Assembly: GCF_002078875.1 (NCBI RefSeq)
Contig: NC_034410.1
Span: forward strand, 41,130,319 to 41,194,318
DNA length: 64,000 bases
Source of the DNA: Numida meleagris
Lineage: Eukaryota > Chordata > Aves > Galliformes > Numididae
Direction of reading: 5' to 3'
In this document: piece by piece, positions 12,301 through 26,040 of the stretch
How positions within the stretch are numbered: the first letter of the stretch is position 1
How the letters are laid out: every line of letters starts with the position of its first letter
The notes under the pieces: model-generated
The model's database searches: none
What the model saw: only the letters and a program-made list of their open reading frames with translations
Told to the model about the DNA's origin: nothing
Position numbers and translations under genes: made by a program

Positions 12301-13084
12301 ATGTATGTCTTCACTGTTTAAATGTAGAACCTGAATTCTGAGAGCACGTGCTTGTTTGTCATGTCATCTAGTATGTATCATGAGGAATAAAGGAATGGCG
12401 CTTTCTAACACCACATTGGAGTTAGAGAGTTTCCTTCCCAGATTTCAGATGACACAGTCATCAGTAGACCCTGTCGTTTCTAAAGATTCCTTTATGGACC
12501 CTTGTGGCTACCACTGAAAAATAAGCAGGTTCTGGACCCTTGCTCTTCCCCTTTCAGGACTTCTTGTCTTCAAACCAGTGTAAAATACTGTAGCGACTGC
12601 AAAAATACCCTAAAGGAATTTGAAGCCTCCTGGCTCTGTCCTTTTGCCCCAGGAAAGGCTCTCTTTAGTTTGCGCTCTTCTGAAGAGGAATGCTTTCCAT
12701 TGTCAATGACTTGGATGTGATGGATCTTGCATTTACTTCTAGAAAGCAAATAATGGAATTTAGGTACAGGATGACAGCAGTCCATTGCACGGGGCAGTCA
12801 CTTGATGAGACTTTGATGGACTGGAAATGGGTTAGCTTTGAATTGCTTCATGTGTCAGTTTGCTGTTGCTTTCTCTCCCCTCTCCCAATTGACCCCCTGT
12901 AAAGCAAATGGATTGGAGTGTTAATCGTTTGTGAATTGAAATCCCTCTTCACTGGCAAGAATAATTTCCAGTGCTTGCTCTCTGGGCTAATGAGCCTTTC
13001 ACCCAAAAAGATCTCTTCCAGAAGGGTGTGTGACACTAGATTTGTGACCTCTTTTTTATTTTGCACTGATGTGCCATATCACTG
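9357..13084. other. Noncoding, probable intron
   Basis: Unique sequence with simple-sequence patches: CCAA repeats near 9457-9472, a T run near 10180-10190, and an A run at about 10920-10934. No gene or structural RNA is recognised. Frames in this interval have no domain signature. Confidence 0.4.
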
Positions 13085-13147
13085 GGGCTTGGAACCTGAC
13101 GATCCTTGAGGTCCCTTCCAACCCAAGCCACTCTGTGATTCTGTGAT
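13085..13147 (+). mobile_element. CR1 LINE 3' tip
   Basis: A short 3' end of CR1 with the diagnostic 'gatccttgaggtcccttccaa' type block followed by CTCTGTGATTCTGTGAT. About 60 bp are recognisable. Confidence 0.82.
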
Positions 13148-16100
13148 CATAAGCTCACTCGTGTGAGCCAAACCAGACTCAGGCAGTATTAATTGTGTTG
13201 TGAATGTATTTCAATTTTGTTGTGAACTGCCCATATTTTCTTCTTCATAATTCACAGTGGATGGGAGGAGTGGAGGGAGGGGAGAGGAGGAGGAATGTGA
13301 AATATAAAGGTGCACAGAAATTAATGTGCTGCGTAATTTCCTCTTTTAGAAAGATGGAGAGAAACACCTGGGTAAGTAGGTTAGCAGACCTCCATGCACA
13401 GATGAAATACTGTCCTTTCTAACAGACACGCTGGAATCACACTGAGGCAGTCACTTATTCAGCACTAAAAGTATATGACCAAATTCATTTTGAGGAGACA
13501 TGAGGTGGTTTCTTGTGTGTGTGTATTTTTACTGCCAACAGCTAAGTTAGGACCCTTGGTGCTTATCACTTTTTAATGATTTGTTCTTACCCTTGTTCCT
13601 TGCTTCTGGCTGTTTGTTCTTTACTACGTAGGTTATTACCCATGTTCACACAGAGACCTGAGAATTAATAGAAAATGGAGACTGGAGTTGCTTTCCCCTT
13701 CCCTTTTCCTGTAAGGTTATCTGGGACAGTTTGGCTCACATTTATATACAGCTTCATGGCTTCTTGGCCTTTGACTGTGTTACCATTGTGTATAAAACTT
13801 TAGCCAGGAAGTTAGCAGCTTAGTGGAAGAAGTTTTTTTTTTAATTAATAGAGCTTCTGATTAATCATCTTTTAATGTTGGTATCGAGAGCAATATATAA
13901 ACTATATACTAATTGTAATCTTTTATATGAATTCTGTAGTATTCATACATGCACATATATTTACACATATATATTTAGCACAGAGGTCACAAAGTCAAGT
14001 CTTCATCCAAGAAGCACTCTTAGTCCTTCCTTAATTTATGTGCATATCTTTGTCTCATTGTAACACAGGGCTTTTCAGTACATGCTTGTTTTTAATCACT
14101 GAGTATACATTTCAAGTAAATATACAATGCAAGTAAATTAGAGAAGAGTTTTATTTTAGTACATTTTGCCACCTGGATGGTAAAGAAACAGTGGTTATTT
14201 TGTGTAACATTAAGAACATTTAGTCATTTACCAAAATGGCCGTTTCCTAGTTGATCTCTGACTTGGGTGCTTCCTCCTTGCACATACTTGCTGTATTAAT
14301 ACAGGTGCAGATGGAGTCTTCATAGTCGCAAGAGGAGCTTTTTGTGGCTGTGGCTTTGATCCCCTTTCCTGGGAAGAAGGGTTGGCTACCTCAGCAAGCT
14401 GTTCCCAGCGGCTTCCAGGAAAGCTTATAAGCAGTTCATTCTGCCAGGGAGATGCTGGAGCTGGGCAAGTCAAGGCAGGAAGGTTCTGCCTGGGATTATG
14501 TATCTCCCCCATCTCTGACCCCTCCAGACTGAAGATGAGCCTTCTTGCCTATGGCTGATATCTATGTATATTTGGGATTTTTATCCAAAGAACCATCCGC
14601 TATGAGGATGGCTCTCACAGTATGTATGTTTTCACTATGGCTCATCTTGGTGATTCTTGGCAAGTGAGAGGGGTTTGACCTGCTCTTTCCCTTCCTGTGC
14701 TTGGGTAATGCTGCAGGGCTGTTGAAATGGCCTGACAGCTTTTGCAGGGAATGGCTGTGTCAGCAGCAATGCTAGCAAAAGTCTAGAGGTGGAGAAGCAC
14801 ATCTTGATGAGGGATGCTGCTGGCATTGCCTTTGATGTCTTGAAATACTGTGTAAAGTAGCTGAAATACTGTGTAAAGTAGCTACTCTACTTGACTTCAC
14901 AAATGTTTTCACGTGGATCCAGAGCTGCACGTAAGCAGTGGGGTCAGGTGTTTTCAAATGCAGCTGTTTTAAACAGCAATCGGTTTAATAAGCTTATGTT
15001 GCTCTTCTCTGAGTGACAGTCAGGTTACCTTTCAATTATTATTTTAAGAGATTCTCCTTCCCAAATGCTTGACTCAGCGTTTGACTCAACAGACACAGCA
15101 GATCTTGCTGATGGGAAGGAAGGGAACAGAAATGAGCTGCTGTGGCAAGTCTGGGAAAGGGATCTCCCATCACAGAAGGGCTACCAGTGAATAGCAACCA
15201 TGCAAGTACCTTTGTACTACAGATGTTTCCCTCCCAGTGGAACATCTGCCTCTCCTCAGAAAGTTTCGCCCTCACATGTCTATTAAATGACACTTCAGCT
15301 ATTTATGTGGCTGCTGTAACCTCCACAGAGGTGGGGTGAGAAAGAGTGCTGCAGAGGAATGCAGATTGATTTGCTGGTAGGATTTGCAGGGCAAAAATTA
15401 ACCCCTTATTTTTGTTACTATTGAAATAAATTGAACAGTAAGTCTTAAACAAAAACCTCTCAAATCAGGCTTGAATTTTGTACTCTTGCTACTGCGCCCT
15501 TGATAAATAAGCCTAGATTCAATTGTCCTTCTGTGAATTTTCTACCTGCCAAGGGCACGAAGAAGTTCTTCCTAGCTATTGAACTGTAAATTGTTGCATA
15601 TGACACCTGGAGGACTTGCCGTGGTTTTGTACAAGTAACTCAGTGTATTCATCACACTTCCCCTGTTGCATGCAGCGGTTCATATTGAAGCTGAGAAAGA
15701 TGATTCATATGGCTTTCTTCTCTCCTCCTTGTCAGGAGCAGCAGTAGCCCTCAGAGCAGCATTTGAAGCAGTAAATGCCTGGCCCACAGCCATGAACTGT
15801 CACTGCCCTGCCGGGTCCTCTGACGGTACTGTAATCAGATGAGAGGCGAGATAAGAATTTTTCTTTTCCACAGGGAAAATCAGACTGGGATATTTAAGTA
15901 CTAATCAAAAAATAATTTTAGGGGAGTGTTTAAATTGGCCAGAAGATGTTTTTCAGTCCTATGGCCTATGCTGTCAGGTAACACACTCTGCTCTGAGTTG
16001 TTTCAGATGATTCAGGGGATCTTGGGCTATGTGCTGAATCTTTGTGTGAGTATTAGCAGCTCCGGGATCTGCTGCCAACCCAGAACATGCATGTTTTGCA

Positions 16101-16149
16101 TTCCCTTAGCATCAACACAAATGGTTATGCTAGAAGGGGGGGTTACCTA
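13148..16149. other. Noncoding, probable intron
   Basis: Unique, AT-rich sequence (especially 13800-14200). It includes a 21-bp tandem duplication listed separately. No gene is recognised. Confidence 0.4.
14841..14882. repeat. Perfect 21-bp tandem duplication
   Basis: TGAAATACTGTGTAAAGTAGC occurs twice head to tail with no mismatch. The identity of the two units points to a recent slippage or duplication event. No function is apparent. Confidence 0.95.
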
Positions 16150-16577
16150 AGGGATGGAACACCTCTCCTACAAGGACAGGCTGGGAGAGCTGAGGCTTCT
16201 TCAGCCTGGAGAAGAGAAGGCTCTGGGGAGAACAGAGAGCGGCTTTTCAGTATCTAAAGGGGGGCTGTAAGAAAGGAGAGAGACTCTTTATCAGGGTCTG
16301 TTGTGATAGGACAAGGGGAAATGGCTTCAAACTGAAAGAGAGGAGATTTAGATTGGATATAAGGAAGTTGTTTTTTTACAATAAGGGTGGTGAGGCACTG
16401 GCACAGGTTGCCCAGAGAGGTGGTGGATGCCCTGTCCCTGGACACACTCAAGGTCATGCTGGACAGTGCTCTGAGCACCTAATATAGCTGTAGGCATCCC
16501 TGTTCATTGTAGGGGAGTTGGACTAGATAGCCTTTAAGGGTCCCTTCTGACTCAAACAGTTCCATGATGCTATGATA
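16150..16577 (+). mobile_element. CR1 LINE, 3' 430 bp
   Basis: A 5'-truncated CR1 in + orientation. It starts in the 'ctcctacaaggacaggctgggagagctg' region near the end of ORF2, includes 'cttcagcctggagaag', the 'ggttgcccagagaggtggtgg' 3' UTR block and 'gggagttggactagatagcc', and ends in a degraded terminal repeat near 16565-16577. It differs enough from the copy at 29849 to be another subfamily. Confidence 0.93.
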
Positions 16578-19500
16578 TTCAGTAATACTGTGCTCCTGGT
16601 AGCTGTTAATTTTACACTGCAATGATGTGAATGGGGTTGGGGTACATGTTGGCTGCATCCCTTTAAGATGGGTGTCTGTGCTGTACAGGTGTGCTTGAAG
16701 GGAGCATTGGAGGTAAAATAATCTATTTGCAATCTGGGGACTCAAAATGGCAGTAAATCTTTTTATTTCCCCTGATTTTATTTAGCTTCTCCTTTGCCTT
16801 GGCTCTGAACTACCTTCCTGTCATGCTGCTGTGCTATGCACCTCCAGGCATTTGTCAGAGACTGCCTAATTGAAGCACACTCTCCAGCTTGGATCGAAAC
16901 TGCTATTTTGATCAGGTTTGTAGGCGCTGTTACAGCCTCCCCGTGGATTTCTCTCTGTGAAGTACGATAACTTTGTCTTGTGGTTTTTGGTTCTCCATGG
17001 TTGTTAGGAGTGGACAAAGTCTCTGAACAGAGCAGAAAGTGGAAGCTCAGGGCACAGGCAGCTGCAGGGAGCAGTGCTGCTGTAATCCTGCTTGTGAGCA
17101 GAGATGTTCTCAGTGCTGGAACAACTGCAGCCCATTCACAAATGAGTGCATGATCCAGAAAAGGCAGTGAAGTGCTTGAAGATCTCAAACCCTGTCCTTC
17201 ATGTACTTCCACGTGCTTGTTAGCTCTTCTCCCATATAGATCCATCAAAGTGCACCAGAATTCTTTTTTTTAGCCTAAAAGGCAAGTTTTATTTCTCTGT
17301 TATTTCTCTTCTTTTATATACTCGACCCCCTCAGCTAAGATGTTCGAATTCAAGGATGCTTTTCCTTTCAAGTGCTGCTTTTTGTTGTGGTAATAGCATC
17401 TTCATGTCGTGAGACATCCATGAGACTTGCTGGTTATGACTACCCTGTTTGTTTCAACAGACAGGAGGAAGGGACTCTCTTCCCCTCCACCCTTCAGAAG
17501 TAGGGAGTCATGGTCCATGCTGACAGGACTTCCAGCTTCAGGCTGCCTTGTGGCTGCCGTGGGTCTGATGTCATCATCCTCCCTGTCCCTCTGATCTTTA
17601 GCATGTTTAAACTGTCACCTTTGATCTTGGAGACCCTACTAAACCTTGTCCCCAAGAACCACATCAACATCTGTTAAATCCCTCCAGGAGCAGCAGCTGC
17701 ACGTGGCGGCACCAGCTCTGGTTTGGGTAAGAACGAGACCTTGTCTGTTGAATAGTCCTTTTTTTTTTTCCTTTAATTTATCAGAAAGGAGTGCAAGCCG
17801 TGCTAGAAGCACTGGGGGCAGCAGCCTCTCGCAGGGCTGACTGCCTCTCACACCACCATGTACATGAATCCAAACCTGGGTGTATTGCAGGTGAGACGCA
17901 TTGTGCCACTTGGAGTAACACAGTGATTGCCAGTAACAGTATTTCATTCCACCTACATGTGGGTGTGCCTGTGAAGACATGCCTTTTTTAGTCAGGGTCA
18001 AATATCTCACTCGTTTTATGTTTTTGTTGCTCACTTTTTTTTTATGTTTTAATAAATAATGTATTAAAAACAAAAGTTTTCTAGGTTATGTGCATTAACT
18101 TAAAAAAATATATTTTATATGTGGCTGAGGACAATTCCTCTTCACTTGTTGTGGCCCAGGCAAGACAAGAGGTTGAACACCCATACCCTAGCTTCTGTCT
18201 TCAACCCTGGAGCCTGTGGAAATACAAGCAACATTGGGGTATACTCAAGGGTCTGATTGTTGGTGGGTATTTCCCAGAAAGCTACACCCCATACGTGTGG
18301 CTTCTGGTGCGGTATGTCTTACCCAGATCCCTTTGCAAATTTCAATCTTCTCATCTGTAAAATGGGACATATGGTTCTTGGGTGATGTTGTAGTGTTAAA
18401 GGCCTAAATTATAGCCTGAGAGAGGGCAGATGACCTTACTGCTGCCTAAGCAAAAGTCATTAACAAGTACTGGGCTGTGGGAAACACCATGGTGAGGCCC
18501 TTCAGTTTCCCTAAGCCATAGCAGCTTCGTCTAATTTCAGGTAGTCATGAAGAATACCCAAGAGTCTCACAAACAGTGTTTGACCCGTGTCTATCTAAGT
18601 GAACGTTGCATACTTGCCAAGCTACTCTTACAAGCGTGAATTATCATGATGTCAGCCTCTTTTATAAGCTTGGGAGTATGTCTTGTTTGAAGCAGTTGAG
18701 CAAAGTGGTGTTTGGCCATTGAGTTACCTTTCAGAAAATACCTCTCTTGCTGTCGAAATATATCATTGTTGGGTATTTTCGGAGATTGGCTGAAGTCCTG
18801 GGCCTTTTGACATCAGCTGTAATGCTACCTTGTGAAGAATCAAAATGTCATCCTCTGTGTGTGGAGTCCTGATTTTTCTTGGTGTCCAGAATCCCAGTGC
18901 TGCCTTTCTCTCCTTGCATATTTATTAACACAAGGACATTTTTTTTGTCAGTTCTTTTCAGGCATGAATTTTTTTGTGCTCTCAAACTGAGATGTACTTT
19001 TGGCTGAAAAGCTCTGCAGGAAGAACAATTTCTTATAGAGTGTACTTCTAGGCCTATAAATAATAAATGTCGTAACTTGGAGTGACGCAGGCACCCCTGC
19101 AACATATACGTGCAAGGCAGAGACTCAGTAAATAACAACTTACCCGCTGTTTGTTAGTCCTAAACCAAGAGGGATCTATTCAGACTTCTTTGCTAGCTTG
19201 ATAAGTTTGGGTTGTGCTGTATAGCTTTGTAGGAGTCCAAAAATGTTAACTGTTTTTCTTTTGTGGTGCTGTTTTTGGAGGTTGCAACTTTATGAGGTGC
19301 ATTAAATATTTATCAAACTCTTAATGGGGTTTGAATAGGCTATGTTGGCTCAGAACTGACTTGCAGTAGGCTGATAGTGCTGATTATTTGGGAAGAACTT
19401 GGGGCTGCCACGCTTAGTATGTTATAGAGCAGTTGTAAATGACAATTAGTTGTAATTTCAGAGTTGTTAGATTTATTTGCTTTTTTTCCCCCTCCAATGA

Positions 19501-20724
19501 AGTAGTGTTTAGTTCAGATACTCAGTGGCATGACAGATTGACTATGGAGCCGTTTCCAGGACTGGGATTTCACTGTCTGACTAAACGTGATGCGAGAAAT
19601 TGTACCTGTGAAATCTATGCAAATATGTCATTGCAGGAGTAGACGAGGAGCTTGTTCATAAATGAAAGACCCGTCTGAAGGTACTGTGTTTCCTTCTCCA
19701 TTAAAATCAAAGCTTAACTCAAAAAAGGAGCCTATCATGGTATCTCTGGGTTATCAGGGGTCCCACCAGTAAAGTCCCTAACGTGAGGAGGACTGAGTGA
19801 AAAGGTTCCTGTTAGCATTGGTGAAGCTAGGTTATGCCGTGGGCCTTTCTGGAGTTCTGAGAACACAAAATCAAGGTGTTTCTTAGGTGAAATCAACTAC
19901 AAATCTCACTGAATTCCTTGTTTTTGAAAGCTTTGGGGAAAAAAATGTTTGGCTTGTTCCACAGCAGACTGAAGCTTTGCATTCACAGAGTCCAGAGGGC
20001 AATAAGAGGGGTTAAAAAGGATATCTTTAGTTTTGACAGGAGAGGCTGGCGGCACTGGGAATCTCTTCTGTTGCTCTTGTTTTTATATATTTCCCCCAAG
20101 CAAGCTGTGTCCCTTTTGGGTCCTTGCAGGAAGAGGGTGGGCATAGGCTCTTGCTGTCCTTCAGAGCCCTCCCTGAGGTGGCACAGGCTGGAAAATGGGG
20201 TGCTGAAGTAGATGACACCTTGTCCTCTTAATCCTAGTGGCTGTTAATGTTTCCAAGTTGAGCAGAAGCGTTTTACTTATTCTGTACAAAAAATGTAGAG
20301 GTTTAAATGTGGCACACCAGAGCAGATGAGAAAATGTCTGTTTTATTTCTGTGATGCCCTAGTTTAGTAGATAGCACAGTTCTGTTTATTCATCACGTTG
20401 GCAGGCTCATCTTTGGAGGTCTAGCTTTGTGAAGCATCTTTTGTCAATTTTGCAGAATATTATTTGGGTTTATCCTTTGTCTCTTTCAGCTTATTTTTTC
20501 TTCTGCATTTGGCTTTTAAATGGCACTTAGAAACCCAAGGTTATAAATACTGAGATATTACAGTATTTCTAAGCATGTGCGATGCTGGATGACACTTACC
20601 TTCTTCATCAGTGACAGTACTGGGGCTGTTTGGATTTGAGGCGTGGGGACTCCACAACATGTAATAATCCCAAATGCTGATGGATCCTTGCCCCCAAGGT
20701 TTTAGGGTATTGCAGTACTTCATA
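16578..20724. other. Noncoding, probable intron
   Basis: Unique sequence. Two - strand frames of 144-156 codons (16778-17248 and 17639-18073) show no recognisable domain or codon pattern and are regarded as chance. A poly-T run is at about 17759-17770 and an AT-rich patch at 18040-18120. Confidence 0.4.
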
Positions 20725-20980
20725 GGACAAGAAGGAATGGCCTGAGGTTGCAGCAGGGGGGAGTTCAGTTTGGATATTAGGAAACATTCTCCAAAAGAAT
20801 GATGAAGCGCTGGTACAAGCTGCCCAGGGAAGTGATGGAGTCACTATCCCTGGAGGTGTTTAAAAACATGGAGATGTGGCATGTGGGGACATGGGTTAGT
20901 GGGCATGGTGGTGATGGACTGATGGTTGAACTAGGTGATCTTAATTATCTTTTCCAACCTTATTGATTCTGTGATTCTGT
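20725..20980 (+). mobile_element. CR1 LINE 3' end
   Basis: A 3'-terminal CR1 of about 255 bp. It runs from 'gaatggcctgaggttgcag' through 'ctgcccagggaagtgatggagtc' and 'ggaggtgtttaaaaac' to TTGATTCTGTGATTCTG at the end. Confidence 0.93.
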
Positions 20981-23198
20981 TTCATGCTTTATTGCAAACA
21001 TGATTCAAAAAGTATTGCTCCTCACCACCCTGCTTCCACCTGTCACTTATTGCAGACAAATTTGGCAGGGCCTCCTTGCCTTGTTGTGTGCTTTTCAGGG
21101 TTGGGGTCCCACATTAAGCAGGGGGTTTGTTTCTGGACAGAGGAATTGCAGATTTGGTCAACAGCGACCAGCTGATGCAGTGTGACACTGTAGTGCAGAA
21201 CCAACAGATGCTGTAAATCCATTTATCCCCTCTCTCAGATGGTTTCCAACATGCTTTGGGGAGGGTAAGAAGCTGGAGATGCAAGATTATCCATGGTGAG
21301 TATTTAACGTGAGAGTTTAGGTTGCTTGCTAACCCTTGTAGCTGCTAAGCTCTCCTGGTTGAGTTTGGAATCCTCCCTGTCTTATCTAATGGCATTTTTT
21401 TTTAATGCAAAGCCATTTAAACTTTGTTTTGGCAGCAAGGATAATTTCTGCCGCAAACAAAAACCCAGGGATGCTCTTCTGTTTTGCCTTAAATAAAAGG
21501 GTTGCTCTTCATCTGAGAGTGTCTGTATAGACATGTGCATGCCCATGGGTGCTAAAGAACTTTTCCTCTTTTCATCGTTCTTACTTCACCTCGAAAGTCT
21601 CACTTGAGAGAAAAGAGCCTCCCAGATAATCAACAAGATGTATCATGCAGCAAGCCTCATATGGTTCACTGTGATGTGTCTGCAAATATGTCCCTGCGGG
21701 GCTAGGATGTTGCTCCTGATAGCAGCCACACTTGTGTTCAGGGATATGATTTCCTGCTGTGAGCCTTTTGGTGGGCAGAACTGGGATGCTTCTGTGGTCC
21801 TCTGTGGGGATCCAGTTGCAAGATTAGGAATTGAAGTGTTCCAGATCAGTACTGCCTGGTTTGCCACCTCCCAGAACCTGCTCAGTGCCCACAGGTTCCA
21901 GCTCTGCTGATGAGGTCGGTGTAGGACACTTTTGCCTTCGTGACCTTCGGCTTGGATGCAGCAAGATACTGTCTAAAAAGCCCTGGCTCATTTTTGTGCC
22001 TTTGTATGCAGGAATTGCTGTTTCCACTGTAAAAGATAACTATATTTCAAAACCAGGGTTCCCTAGATCTCTGAAGGAGGGCACTCACAGCGTTGTTCAA
22101 TACTAAGCCATTTGCTGACCATCACAGCTAGGAAATCGCTTCCTTAGCGCCAAGGGAATTGCTAGAAAGCATGCAGAATGGCTTTCACATCCTCCAGCGA
22201 GGGGCAGTTTTTTCCCTTTCTCTGCTATTGTTGTGTTCTTTGCTGCAAAGTGTTTGGAGTAGCAATGGCATTAATAACACCCAAAAGCAGGATTTCTAAA
22301 ATTAGCGTCCCCGGACCGGTTTGCCGTCTGTTTCCCATGCCACGCTCAGCCTTGCAAAGCAGCACGGCGGTTTGTTTCAGCGTGGCCGCCCTTTGGGCAT
22401 TTGCAGGAATACTGCAGCAAATCATCCTGCATGCAAGGCTGACCTCTGGGAGGCTAACAAATTGAGGTGAGCCAGCTGGAGCGATAGGACACTGCCGGCA
22501 GACAGAGCATGCTCAGACCTGGGGGAGAAAGGTAGCTTGGTCTGCAGATGGTGCACAGTTACTGTGCCGAGAGCCGGGAGATGCAATTTTTTTCCTTCTT
22601 TCTTTCTGGTGGTGGGGGAAGAAGAGGACTGGAGAGTGTTCGTTCCCCTGCAAAACATAGCTTTAAGGTGTCTTCTTTTTGTTTTTCCTTTCTCCTGTGA
22701 AAAGAGAGGCACTGGATAGCATTTCATTTATTTAGCAACACCAGGTATGCGTGCATGTGCTGAAACACTGATCTACTAGTGATAGTACTTCCAGGGTGAA
22801 AAAGGTTGCAGATGCTCTGAATGAATATGTTTCTTTGCTGGGTGCTGTTGTAACTGTGCTCTGTTTGCTGTGCTGATCACATACGGCTCTGAATTCAGTT
22901 CTGTGGGCTCTCTTGGCTGCGGGGTACTTCTAAGGGGTTCAGCGTGGGTTTCTGGCTCTCCCTGTCCCCTCACACACTTACACCGAACCTTTCTTCTGTG
23001 GCTGTGCATGCATGGGAAGGAGGGGGAAGGAGGTCAGCAGTTCCTTTATAATCCCATGTCTTTGTAGTCATTCTTTGTCTGGCTGGAGGTTTGCTTTATT
23101 GTTTTTATACAAAAAGTCTCACGGGGAGAACATCACTGATCTGGATTAAATTCTGTGGTTTTTCATAAATTTGTTTTCTCCTGGATTGTTACTGGGTT

Positions 23199-23234
<36 letters not shown>

Positions 23235-26040
23235 ACCCTCCCCTGAAGATGTGGTACTGTAGGGCTTGTGGTAACCCAGGAGGAATTTTCACTGCTCTTA
23301 TTGGCCGTGCTGTGCTCCCAACATCTTCGTCCCCTGCTTAGAATTTGTGGCACACAGGAGTGCTCTCAGAGCAACACTGAAGGGAAGCAGGGAATGCTCA
23401 GGCTGTAAATGCTGCTAAGTACCAGTGCCAGTCTCCAAATAACACAGGTACTTTTCCCGTCAGAGAGGGAGGAAAGAAAAGATAGGTAACATGCAGAGAA
23501 ATAACATGTTGCATCTAAAGCCCAAAGGCATAGTTGGAGTGACTAAAGCTCATCTTGTTTGGTACTTAGAGGATTTCGCATCATATTCTTTTAAATTCGC
23601 TTCTGTAGCATTGGGAAATTTTACCCTCAGCCACCCCCACTCAGTCTTTGCTTTAGATAGACCACTGGATTAAGATAAAGCTGTTGGTCTCTGACACATT
23701 TTTGTTTTCCACAAAGGTATATTGCTTACAGTCTAAAAGGAAGGGACCAGGCAAAAGGAATTTTTTTTATTTTTAACTCCTGTGCCAGTGCTTTTATTGC
23801 CAACATAACCTGATGGGTTTTGATAGGATACTCAAATCTGCAAAGATCAGTTGTTAAACTTCCCCCTCTGTCTAACCATGGTTATTTTGAGAACCTTCAG
23901 TTTTCATGTTCGGTTGTGGGACTGTCAGGCAAACCTAAAGGCTCGGGGCCTGAAAGAAATACTTCTTTTTTTTTTTTCCTCCTAATTTTTCTTATATTTC
24001 CTACTCAACCATGTTTATCTTCATCAGAAATACATCTTATGCAGGGGAAATTTCTGGAGGTCAGAATTTTCCTTTGGGGCAAGGATTTAGTAGTCATGTC
24101 TTTCTGGCTGGAATACAGATCTGGGAAAAAAAGGGTCTTAAAAGCCCAAAAGATGTTCTTTATCATTACATACTTCAAGCCCAGTTCTGTGGTTTACTTA
24201 TATGTATTGGCTGCTTACTGTTGGAATTATTATTTTTACATGTTCTTTTCTAGATTGAGACAGCAGTTTCAACAAATATTAAATTGATGGCTTCTGGTCA
24301 GCCTGAAAGTCAGGTTGAATCTCTTCCTATTCCAGCCACCACTGACTTGAAATTAAATTAAAGAAAACTTAGATCTTTTCCATCCATAAGCACAACTGGT
24401 AGGTGTGCGTTAGCTGCCAGTATTCTCCTGTTCATACTGAACATATGTGTGCAGTAGGGACTATGGTACAGAGCCTCCTTGGTTGTGGGCTTGTCATAGG
24501 AAAGGTTACAGTTCTACTTTATGTTCCTCACTTAAATTACTAAACCACAAAAGCTGAAGTTAAACCTAATTTTGGTTACTACTGTCTGTAGACAACTAAA
24601 GTTTTTGTAAAACGGTTGTGTTTGGTTTTGGTTTTATCTTTTCCAGATACGGTTCTGTTTTAAATTTAATTTGAGAGTATGGAGTTAAAGTATCCTTATT
24701 TTTCATATTCCCTTTTTGTATCAGGCTTCATTAATGCTATTTGTAGCTTTAACTACCACATTTGTTCCCTTCAAGAATCTGCTCTTTTCCTGTTTAGAAA
24801 GTCAGCCTTTCTACACTTGGCTGCTTTCTACAAAGAAAATGTTCCAGGATATCAATCATTCAGTGTACCATCCTTTCTTTAATGTGATATGTACTGTGAA
24901 AGATATATGTATCTCATTAAACAAATACAGTGAATAAGATGATAACAGCCTTTTGGGCTGTGGGGATTGACTTGCTGGTGGTTCTGCAGGAAATCTGTGA
25001 CAGAGCTGAGAATAAAAGCCAGCTCATTCTTGGCTATCGAATCCCAACTCCCCCTCCTTCCAATCGGGAGAGTTGCCTTCTAGCAACTTCTGCTTTCAGT
25101 ATGAATGAAGTAGGTATTTAAAACTGCATGTATTACATATACCCTTAGCTAAGCCTCTTGCATCACGCATGAGAGAAGGAGCGGAAGACATTTTGCAGGG
25201 GGAGTGTGAAATGTCATGTTGGCACTCCTTACTTTTCTTGTGCTGGTCTTGGAAAGCCAGCTTAGCAAAAAGATGGATCTGAGGGAAGGGAGCAGTAATG
25301 GGGAAACTGCCCTCAGTGAGGGAGTATCTGCTCCCACCCCATCCACTGGGTTGCCATAGGGGCCAGGGTCCCCTGCCCATTCACTGTCCACACGTCTCTG
25401 CCCTGACTCCTTCCCTGTCCCATGGCAGGAGCACTCAAGTCTGCTCCTGGTTGTTTTCTTGGACACCTGTAGGTTTGGAAAATTGAGCGTTGGCTTGGCA
25501 AGTGCTTGGGTAGTTAGTAAGAAGAGCTTCGTAAGGCCTTGGTAGACACAGGCAGAACCCGTCGTTTGGTCATGTCCTGCAGGACTTGGAGGTCCCTCCG
25601 TAGACCTGCTGCTGACCCTTGTCCTCTCTAATAAAGCTCGTTTGTTCCTCTGGGGCCTTAGTTGTGAATGTTTGTGGCACTTGGGGTTTTTGTTGTGCTG
25701 GATTTTGTAGCTTTTCTCCCAATTGCTTACCTAAATAGCAATTACAGAAATGAGTGAGAGGTTTAAAACATTGTCCATCATTTTAATATCTTTAAAGTGG
25801 TGATTCATCCTGCCCTAGCTTCATAATTAAAAAATAACAGCAGAACTCATCTCTTAAATGAATCCAAACAGCCCTTTATGCCAACTGCATATTAGTAGGA
25901 ACTCCTCTCTCCAATTCCACCCACTCTGCTCTCCTCTATGTGTTAATAAGAGAGGAACAGCTTCTCCATCCACACTTCCTGTTGCTTTCCCACCTCCTGG
26001 GGATGGTTAGCACATCAAATGACCAGCAGTTAAAAGGCAG
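20981..26040. other. Noncoding, probable intron
   Basis: Unique sequence with an AT microsatellite (listed). No CR1 copy is recognised over about 5 kb. A canonical AATAAA with U-rich flanks sits near 25631-25636 without an attached gene. No coding gene is recognised. Confidence 0.4.
23202..23231. repeat. (AT)n microsatellite
   Basis: About 15 uninterrupted AT dinucleotides followed by TTTTACC. It is long enough to be polymorphic between individuals. Confidence 0.97.

Noticed and set aside
16778..18073. Two - strand frames of 144-156 codons
   Set aside because: No domain, no supporting splice or promoter signals, and biased toward low-complexity Ser/Leu/Lys stretches.
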